From: an uncultured Clostridia bacterium
GTDB taxonomy: Bacteria; Bacillota; Clostridia; Oscillospirales; Acutalibacteraceae
Direction: 5' to 3'
DNA: 64,000 nt
Assembly (NCBI GenBank): GCA_946183365.1
Contig: CAMHAH010000004.1
Span: 119,583-183,582 of the forward strand
Position 1 is the first letter of the stretch. Each line of letters begins with the position of its first letter. Made by a program: the position numbers and the translations under genes. Positions 1-9,700 of this stretch are shown here, in pieces. Below the pieces are notes generated by a model, which saw only the letters and a program-made list of their open reading frames with translations, ran no database searches and was not told where the DNA came from.

Positions 1-398
1 GCGGTCTTATCAGACATAGTGATATGCTTGCAGCCTGCCTGATAACAATAGAAACAGCGCGCGTTGCAGTCAGTAGTGGTAAGGACTTTGAAACTCGTAA
101 CGGAGTTATCAAACGACATATAAGACAGTATCTCTCTGATACCGTCGGCAAACTCTATTTCATTAAAGTCTGTGGGTACACAGAAGCGGTATTTGACCAT
201 TTGCTCGATATTATCCTCAACAGTCTCATCCTTATCAATCAAGAACATAGCGCCGGTGAGGGTGTTATACAGCAAAGTTCCGTCGTCGCAGTCGGTAGAA
301 ACACAATACGACGAAAGCTTGTAGCTTTGATCCGGTTTATACTTTTCTTCACCGCAGACCTTCCATACGGTATCGACCGGAGAGAAAATCAATTTCAT
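1..398 (-). CDS. Radical SAM peptide-maturase-like protein (N-terminal part, cut by window edge)
   Basis: The minus strand reads open from an ATG at 398, behind the site AAGGAGCTTTAAGG, to the window edge, giving 132 codons. Residues 111-118 are CNARCFYC, the CX3CX2C motif that binds the radical SAM 4Fe-4S cluster. Before it, residues about 25-60 (YKLSSYC...DGTLLYNTLTG) resemble the PqqD-like RRE region found at the N-terminus of several RiPP-modifying radical SAM enzymes; this part is inference. The gene lies downstream of a 39-codon peptide gene, separated by a GC-rich hairpin, as is common for a precursor peptide and its modifying enzyme. The SPASM or other C-terminal half is outside the window, so the reaction (thioether, epimerisation, other) cannot be stated. 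Plus-strand reading of this region is a shadow. Confidence 0.85.
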   Translation of the reverse strand, partial: MKLIFSPVDTVWKVCGEEKYKPDQSYKLSSYCVSTDCDDGTLLYNTLTGAMFLIDKDETVEDNIEQMVKYRFCVPTDFNEIEFADGIREILSYMSFDNSVTSFKVLTTTDCNARCFYCYQAGCKHITMSDKT

Positions 399-449
399 CC
401 TTAAAGCTCCTTACAGTATGAATTGGCAGATCGCCTTAAAATCAAATAA

Positions 450-472
450 GGGCGGCAACTATGCTGCCGCCC
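450..472 (-). terminator. GC-rich hairpin between peptide gene and radical SAM gene
   Basis: GGGCGGCA (450-457) pairs perfectly with TGCCGCCC (465-472) around a 7-base loop, with outer TCAAAT/ATTTGA complementarity at 442-447 and 475-480. On the minus strand it is followed by TTATTTGATTTT, so it may terminate partially and set a peptide-to-enzyme ratio, or protect the upstream RNA. Confidence 0.6.
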
Positions 473-492
473 CGATTTGATTTAGTTTAGGT

Positions 493-612
493 TTACAGCT
501 CGTCTTCCGGAAGCTCGTTGATTCCGCCGCCGCATTCGTTAGAATTCACAAGCATATTCTGCGTGTCAAAACGAACTATAGTAGCATCAACCTCTACATA
601 TTTCTCTTTCAT
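493..612 (-). CDS. 39-residue peptide, putative RiPP-like precursor (P1)
   Basis: ATG at 612 sits behind AGAGGAAGGA and the frame stops at 493-495. The peptide begins MKEKYVEVDATIVRFDT, then NMLVNSNECGGGINELPEDEL. It has no signal peptide or membrane segment. The N-terminal half matches the pattern of two other short genes here (20665-20796 and 43665-43823): a Tyr near residue 5, a hydrophobic stretch, then an N/D-hydrophobic-S-N/D motif. The C-terminal part holds one Cys, a Gly triplet and acidic residues. It lies between a giant secreted-protein gene and a radical SAM gene on the same strand. A ribosomally made, modified peptide is the likeliest role, by inference; no known precursor family is recognised with certainty. 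Confidence 0.7.
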   Translation of the reverse strand: MKEKYVEVDATIVRFDTQNMLVNSNECGGGINELPEDEL

Positions 613-652
613 AAATAATCCTTCCTCTCTAAGCATTTTGATTTGAGCTCAG

Positions 653-684
653 GGAGTAAGGCTTCAGCTTTGAAGCCTTACTCC
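653..684 (-). promoter_or_regulatory. Perfect 13-bp hairpin between giant gene and peptide gene
   Basis: GGAGTAAGGCTTC (653-665) and GAAGCCTTACTCC (672-684) form a perfect stem with a 6-base loop just after the stop of the giant gene. No U-run follows on the minus strand, so it is more likely an RNA stabiliser or processing site than a complete terminator. Confidence 0.6.
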
Positions 685-707
685 AGACTCAGTTAATTGT
701 TGTTATC

Positions 708-3700
708 TTAAACCGTCTTGAAGTATTCATCAGCGGTCAGATAATAATTATACAATGCTTTTACATTATTTGCAAGCATATTGTTAGAATTATTTTGATT
801 TCTATAAGCATATGTAAGCGGTGAATAAACAATTGTGCGTTCACCACAGCCGTCAGCCGAAACCTTAAGAGTTAATTCTTTGTCAAGATCCTTAGCGGCT
901 ATTCCCTTAACAGTGACCTTTAACGCTCCATTTTCTGTTATCTCAGTTGTGATTTTAGCGTTATTTGTTTCCTTAACGTTCTCACCGTTGAGAGTGACAG
1001 TCAGCTCATCAATGGAATGATTGTCAGCAGGAGTGATATAGAAGTTCATTTCAGTATAGGATTCGAGTGAAAGTGTAGCGGAAAGCTTCTTGACTGCTGA
1101 GCACTCTCCCTCTGATTTTAAATTATACTTATCGGGAACTATGATATCGCTAATCTTTGAGTAATAAGTACCCTCAAGCGCTTCAGCAGCTCTGTATTCG
1201 AAGTATTCCTGAGCCGTCATGCCGTAGTCAAGAACACTCTTGCAGAGATCTTTTAGCTCTTCAGATTCAGATTCCTTGATCTTCTTCAAACAATACCGTT
1301 CAACAGAGTAATCATCAACTTTCTTGATCATTCTGCCGAGATAATAGACTTCGATCTGCACATTGTCCTTCATTTCCTTAGCTGCGCAAGAAGCTACCAA
1401 GATCTGGTTACTATCAGGGTTAGCAAGGGTTGCTTCGCCCTCAGTATCATTGAAGGAATAATATACGGTATAATCAGTAGGATTAGTACCATCGGGAATA
1501 TCCTGGACATAAAGGTTGATATCGATCGAATCCTGAAGTGTCAGAGTTGCTGTATATTTGATAGTATTGGGAACTACGGTGAACATAGGTTCATAATCAA
1601 AATTAGTTGTAGGAAGGTAACCGTCAGCGCAGTATTCAACGGGAACTATCTCTGAGAAGCCTCCGCCGGATACATTCATGTCAGCGGTATTGCCTGCTAC
1701 ATTCTGAGCTTTAGTCTGTGAGTAGAGCTCACCAACGAACTCGCAACTCCCAGTCTCGCCGCTGATATTAACGATGCCTTCTGAATACTTAGACGTCTGC
1801 GGGTCTGCGGCATGCCTTACGGGAGTAGCGTCAACATCATCCTGATTTACGATATTAGCTACTACGATACCCGAGGTATCGGAGTTATTATTGATGAAAA
1901 ATCCACCGGTAATACGGAGTCTACCAACGTTATTGATTACATCAGCCTTATCAAGATATGTACCCTCGGTCGCCTTAGTAACATAGAAGGAACCGGCTTC
2001 AATACTAGCGTAACCGTGGATATCATTGTTGATAACGTGACGACCGCCTTTGAATGTACCTCCTCCAATATAGAGGATAGGTTGATACATTGCCTCTCCC
2101 TCATGATAACCGTAGTGGAGAGTTTCTCCTGTCTTAGTTGTGAAGGTAGCGGTAGATTCATAATTAGCGTAACCGTTATCGATCAGGCTCGCGCGGCAAT
2201 TATACTCGTTGGTAACTGTAGCTTGATAAATGTTAGCCATTCCGTGATTCTCGATAACATAATAGGTGTTATCCTCTCTATCATCGGATCTTGTAAGACT
2301 AATATCATCAATATCCAAAGTACCGTTATTGAAAATCGCTGCGCAATGGTTGGAATTATTGATGATTGTACCATTACCGTTTATTTGGATATAGCAAGTA
2401 TTGAGCACGACTATGGTATGCATTCCGGGCTCATTGGTCATAGTATGACCATCCAGTGTCAGCGTTAAAGAGTCGCTTACTACTACAGACTCAGTCACAT
2501 CTTTAAGAAGCGTAACTGTTCCGCCGTTAGCAGCGTCGATAGCTGCCTGGACTGTTGTGTACTGTGTACCGTTGTCTACTTCAGCTACATAGGTAGCGGG
2601 TTTAACGGTGTACATTCCGTCTTCATCCTTAGTGGTTACGGGAACATAACCATCAGCGCAGTAATCAGCGGGAACTACCTCTGAGAACGAACCGCCGGAT
2701 ACATTCAGGTCAGCTTTCTCTCCTGCTTCATTCTGAGCGTCAAGCTGAGCATAAAGCTTACCGGTGAACTTACCGCCTGTTACGTTTACGATACCGTCAG
2801 AATACTTTGAGGTCTGAGGATCCGCAGCGATTCTTACGGGAGTTGCATTCGCGTTATCCTGATTAACTATATTAGCGATTACATACTCAGAGTTACGTAC
2901 GCACTTGAACTCGCCGCCTGCAATCGTCAGAACACCGATGTTGTTGATTACATCAGCCTTTGAAGAATATGTCGGATTCTCACTTGTTGTGCTCTCAAAG
3001 TAACCGTCATTGATAGTAGCTACGCCCTTGACGTCATTGTTGATAACGTGACGTCCGCCGTAGAATTTACCGCCTGTGATAGTCAGAGTCGGATGCTCAA
3101 GACCCTCGCTTGCGAAATAACCGTAGTGGAATACTTCTCCGCCTGCGGTGAATACCTTGGTGGAATCATAATTCGCGTAACCGTTGTCGATCAGGCTCGC
3201 GCGGCAATTATCAGCATTGCTGAACGTACCGCCGCTGATTGTGAGAGTGCCGTGGTTCTCAACAACATAATAGGTGTCTTCTTCTGTAGCATTGGTTCTG
3301 GTGAGAGTACCGGAAGCAATGTCTACTATACCGTTATTGAACAGAGCAGCATAGCCCTTATCGGTGTTGATTATCTGTCCGCCATCGCCGTTGTCAACGA
3401 TATTTAATGTGCCGTTTGTCGCAACAACTACGGTATTCTGGAATGCTTCGTTTGTAAGAGTAAAGCCGTTGAGGTCGAGCTTAATGCTGTCGTCAGCCTT
3501 TACCAATACAGACTCGGTAACGTCTAAGAGGAGCTTGACTGTGTCATTTGCTCCGGCAGCGTCGATAGCAGCCTGGACTGTTGTGTAGCGAGTGCCGTTT
3601 ACCTCGGCAACAAATGTACCGGGAACAACAGTGTATCTGCCGTCTGCGCCAATAGCTGAGGGAACATAACCATCAGCGCAGTAATCAGCGGGAACTACAT

Positions 3701-6700
3701 CTGAGAACGAACCGCCGGATACATTCAGGTCAGCTTTCTCTCCTGCTTCATTCTGAGCGTCAAGCTGAGCATAAAGCTTACCGGTGAACTTACCGCCTGT
3801 TACGTTTACGATACCGTCAGAATACTTTGAGGTCTGAGGATCCGCAGCTATTCTTACGGGAGTAGCGTTTGCGTTATCCTGATTTACGATATTGGCAACA
3901 ACATACTGAGAATTGCCTACGCACTTGAACTCGCCGCCTGAAATTGTCAGAACACCGATGTTGTTGATTACATCAGCCTTTGACGCATATGTCGCGTTTG
4001 TACTTGTTGTGCTCTCAAAGTAACCGTCTGAGATAGTAGCTACGCCCTTAACGTCATTGTTGATAACGTGACGTCCGCCGTAGAAATTACCGCCTGTGAT
4101 GGTCAGAGTCGGATGCTCAAGACCCTCGCCCTCAACATAACCGTAGTGGAATACTTCTCCGCCTGCGGTGAATACCTTGGTGGAATCATAATTCGCGTAA
4201 CCGTTGTCGATCAGGCTCGCGCGGCAATTATCAGCATTGCTGAACGTACCGCCGCTGATTGTGAGAGTGCCGTGGTTCTCAACAACATAATAGGTGTCTT
4301 CTTCTGTAGCATTGGTTCTGGTGAGAGTACCGGAAGCAATGTCTACTATACCGTTATTGAACAGAGCCGCATAGCCCTTATCGGTGTTGATTATCTGTCC
4401 GCCATCGCCGTTGTCAACGATCTCTAATGAACCGCCTGTCATAACAGCTACGGTATTCTGGAATGCTTCGTTTGTAAGAGTAAAGCCATTGAGATCGAGC
4501 GTGAAGCTGTCGTCAGCCTTTACCAATACAGACTCGGTAACGTCCGAGAGAAGCTTGACTGTGTCATTTGCTCCGGCAGCGTCGATAGCAGCCTGAACTG
4601 TTGTGTAGCGAGTGCCGTTTACCTCGGCAACAAATGTACCGGGAACAACAGTGTATCTGCCGTCTGAGCCAATAGCTGTAGGAACATAACCGTCAGCGCA
4701 GTACTGTTCGGGAACAGCGCGATCGAATGAACCGCCGCTTACTTCGAGCTTAGCGCTGTCTGTGACTTCCACTGCCTGACCGGGTCTCTTTCTGAATTCA
4801 GCTACCCACTCGGCATAGTCAGATCCCGCGCCGATACGACCGTTGATAGTGCCGCCCTCGATTGAGAACGCGCCGTTGCCTATCGCGTTATTCTCGTTTG
4901 TTGTAAATACCGCGAAATAGTGAACTGTGTCAAAATACTGTGATGTACCGTAAGAAGCGTCGATAGTCTCATCTTCGTTTGTGCAGGTGATCGTACCGCT
5001 GTTGATCTTAGTTACGGCGCCCTCGCCGGTGTTGTAGATCGCGGTTGAGAATACCTGCGGTGAGAAGAGGTTCTGTGTCAGTGTACCGCCGTTTACGGTA
5101 AGGTGACCGAACATATCGTTGTTTACGACATGATGGCCGTTTGTTAATGTGCCGCCGTTGATAACGAGAGTGGGGTTCTCATAGGCGGTATCTTCGCTGT
5201 AGCCATACAGATACTGTGTGCCGTCAGCGAGATCAATCTTAGATGTTGATGAATAAGAGGTTGCGTTCCAACCGTTGTCGATAAGGCTTGCATAACCCTC
5301 TTTTGAAGTGAATGTACCGCCATTGATCGTCATATCACCGCGGTTCCATACTGCGTAATATGCGTTCTTGTCCGATACAGAGTTATAATAGCCGCCGCTT
5401 CTTGTTATAATACCGTCTTCAACTGTGAGCTTACCGTTGTTGATGATAGCCGCATAGTTATCAGTGATATTATCAATGGTACCGTTCTCACCGGAATCAG
5501 TGATCACTACCTCAGCGCCCTTCTTGATGAACAGGGTGTGGTTCTTAGCTGTATTAGTGATCTTATTACCGTTGAGGTCAAAGGTAACTTTATCGTCAGC
5601 CTCGAATATTACAGACTCTGTAACGTTTGCGAAGAGCTTGACTGTGTCATTTGCTCCGGCAGCGTCGATAGCAGCCTGGACTGTTGTATAGCGAGTGCCG
5701 TTTACCTCGGCAGCAAATGTGCCAGGAACAACAGTGTATCTACCGTCTGCGCCAATAGCTGAGGGAACATAACCGTCAGCGCAGTACTGCTCGGGAACAG
5801 CGCGATCGAATGAACCGCCGCTTACTTCGAGCTTAGCGTTGTCTGTGACTTCCACTGCCTGACCGGGTCTCTTTCTGAATTCAGCTACCCACTCGGCATA
5901 GTCAGATCCCGCGCCGATACGACCGTTGATAGTGCCGCCCTCGATTGAGAACGCGCCGTTGCCTATCGCGTTATTCTCGTTTGTTGTAAATACCGCGAAA
6001 TAGTGAACTGTGTCAAAATACTGTGATGTACCGTAAGAAGCGTCGATAGTCTCATCTTCGTTTGTGCAGGTGATCGTACCGCTGTTGATCTTAGTTACGG
6101 CGCCCTCGCCGGTGTTGTAGATCGCGGTTGAGAATACCTGCGGTGAGAAGAGGTTCTGTGTCAGTGTACCGCCGTTTACGGTAAGGTGACCGAACATATC
6201 GTTGTTTACGACATGATGGCCGTTTGTTAATGTGCCGCCGTTGATAACGAGAGTGGGGTTCTCATAGGCGGTATCTTCGCTGTAGCCATACAGATACTGT
6301 GTGCCGTCAGCGAGATCAATCTTAGATGTTGATGAATAAGAGGTTGCGTTCCAACCGTTGTCGATAAGGCTTGCATAACCCTCTTTTGAAGTGAATGTAC
6401 CGCCATTGATCGTCATATCACCGCGGTTCCATACTGCGTAATATGCGTTCTTGTCCGATACAGAGTTATAATAGCCGCCGCTTCTTGTTATAATACCGTC
6501 TTCAACTGTGAGCTTACCGTTGTTGATGATAGCCGCATAGTTATCAGTGATATTATCAATGGTACCGTTCTCACCGGAATCAGTGATCACTACCTCAGCG
6601 CCCTTCTTGATGAACAGGGTATGGTATCCGGGTGTGTTTGTGATAGTGTTTCCATTAAGATCGATCGTGAGCGCGGTCTCGGAGCTGCGGTTCTTAGCAG

Positions 6701-9700
6701 TCTTAGCGTCGATCACGAGAGACTCGTCAACATCTTCGAGCAGGGTAATGGTATCGCCCGCGTAAGCGGCGTCAACGGCAGCCTGTAATGTAGCGTATCT
6801 TACGCCGTTGATTTCAGCCGCACTGTTGATGTAATCCTCGTACATTGTATCAAGGATATAGCTTACTTCTGTCGAGAAGCCGTTCGCATCGGGGTGGAAC
6901 TGTCTTACACCTGAATCCCAAAGGTTGATATACTCAACATTCTGAGCTTTGCAAGCCGGGATAGCAACAGCATTATAATCATTACATCCAGAGGGTTGGC
7001 AAGGCAGGATGGCGATTATCTTAGCGTTGGGATATGCCGCCTTCATTTTTGTGAGAGCGTTGTTATAGTGTGTCGCAAAAGATTCAGGGGTGATGCTATT
7101 ATTGCTTACATCATTGGTGCCGCCGTAGAAGAGAATTACGTCAGGAGTACCTTTATTATCAAGATTACCGATTCTCTTGTCGCTGTCCATGGCTCTGTTC
7201 TGGTCACTTTCAGCTACGCAGGTGCCGCGCCATGTTTCGCTTACGCCTAATTCAGCGTCGAATCTTCTGATGATATTGCCCCAGTAGGTATCCTTTAAGG
7301 AAATCGGGATAGTAGCATCGCCGTTATAACCGTCCTTATAGTGATCCTTATCATAATATCTGGGAACACCGTAATCGTTTGAATACGGATCAAGAGTAGA
7401 GATACTGTCGCCGAGGATAGATATCTTCTTGCCCTTGAAGACAGAGTTGAGATAATTATACTTCGCCTGTGAAGCGTAGGTATAGACGTCGAAGCTCTGG
7501 GTGATTCCGCCGCTGTAAGTTACGGTAACGGTGGTATCGCCGGTTGCAAGCGGCTTGACGATAATATCATTATTTCTTGTTGAAGCAGTGGCGATAGCGG
7601 TTCGGCTGCTGGTAACCGAAGTTACCGGAACAGTGGAAGGAACTACAAGATCTGTTCCGACAACAGCAGTATAGAAAGGCTCGAACGAATCCGCTACCGT
7701 AACATTATACCGCTCAACAACATCGCCGTCGGCGCTGCCGGAAACAGTAGCGTCACCGGCGTCCACTGCGGTGATCACAGGATAGGTTCCGGTGTTAAGG
7801 ATATATAAATAGTTGCTTGAGGTTTGACCCCAGAACATAACATGAGCAGTATTGACTCCGTTAGGAACAATAACACAGCCGTTGTTCTCGAGATATTTGT
7901 TATAAGTAATATCGGTACTCCAGTTAGCAACGATATCGTTATCATTCAGGAAAATAAGACGGATGCCGTTCTGAGAGCCGCCGTTCTCACCCTTCGGACC
8001 CATCGAATTAGAAACGATGCGATCGCCGGGATGAACGGGGATCGTAACGCTGGGAGTAGCGTCTTCTCTCAGCGTACCGGCAGCTCTGATCGCTTTAACT
8101 GCCACGTTGCCGGTATAGAGGTTCGTTGTGGGCGTAAGCTCGGCATACTGAGTGAGATCGACGAGACTGTTTGTGGGATAACCGAAGGTAGTGAAATCAA
8201 AACCGGATGTTGCCGGGACATACGGATCGGACATAGCAACCGATACAACGGACGTATCGCTTGAAGACCATGTCAAACCGTCGGTGCTCGGCATAATCGT
8301 ATACTGAGAATCTTTCGGAATAGCGATTGAACCGACAACATCAATCTGATATACACCGTATCTCATGCCCTCAAGGTTAATCGTAACGGTAGACTTACCG
8401 GCTGCTTTTCCGGTAAACTTAACGCAGCGTTCCGCATTAGCGTTAAGAATGTACAGATAGTTTTCCGAAGGGCTGCTGCCGCTCCAGAACGGAACGTTAA
8501 CCGTATTAGCTCCTTCAGGAACAATGAGACTGTTATTATTTGCACAGTATTGTGAATACACCTCGCTGGGACCCATAGAGTCTATAACAGTATCATCATT
8601 GAAGAACGTAACGCGAATACCGTTTCTGGTACTGTCGCCGTTTGTTCCTACTGCACCCATAGAGTTAGAGGTAATCCTGTCGCCGGGTTTGACCGGAATT
8701 GTAACGGATTTAATCCCGGTAGTCGACCATTCGCCGCTCTCGGTGAAATACCCGTCCTTATTCAGGCTCCACAGATTCGTTTCGGAAGAAACTACATCCG
8801 GAAGTTCAGAGAGATGAGCGTCGGTCATATTGCTTACGCCCTTCTCATATGCTTCCATAAATTCAACAGTTACATTATCGGCACCGGTAGAAGTATAGGT
8901 ATAAGTACCATCCACGGGGAGCGCTTTCACAGCAGACTCTCCGACATTAAGCTCCATGCTGTCGTTCTCTGCCGAAGCGACGGTCACATCATATACGATG
9001 TCACTGACAAGGTTGCCGTCGATCACCTTGTATGTGGTGACAGAGGCCGTGCCCTCTGCGTTCGGGGTGAAGTAGACGCCGGGCTTCTCGGAGGGAGCAT
9101 CCAGCAAATATACCTGAGGTTCCACTGTAGCTGGCCAGAAGGGAATAACAAAGGTATCATACCCTGTGGGAACCTTGATACAATTCACTCCGGTGTCGGC
9201 AGTGCTGGAATCATGCAGCGCCTTGGTTTCACTTACGCCCAATTTCTCTGCTCCGTTCGGTCCGAAGAGAGCGGTACGAATAGCCTGCGCTTTCGTATTG
9301 TCAGTTGAGTCGGTGAAGAAAGAGTTGGAATAAACCTTTTCACCTTCGTGAACAGGTATTATTACAGACCAATAGCTTGTATTCCATGTGCCGCTGTCGG
9401 TATAAAAGTTTTTCGCTTTCAACAACGGATAAAGGTTCGTATCACAGGTAACGTCGAGAGGAATCGAGGCAACCTTGCTTTCATCCTGAGTACCTATCAA
9501 AGAACTCTCGTTGGGGATATAGGGATTGACAACATCAACAGAAACAATCGAGTTGTCATCGGAAGATACATCGTATTGCGCAGCTTCCCGTACATTGATT
9601 CGCTGGGTACCTCCATCGCGATCCAGACGAACAGAGACGTGCGAGACCTCTTCAACGCCGATACGATAGGCAGCGTAATCCTCGCCGTCCTTCTTCACGG

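Noticed and set aside
24..404. 126-residue plus-strand frame
   Set aside because: It is antisense to a minus-strand frame with a CX3CX2C radical SAM motif and a good ribosome site.
1812..2468. 218-residue plus-strand frame
   Set aside because: Antisense to the beta-helix repeats of the giant protein; low-complexity and repeated at the same repeat positions.
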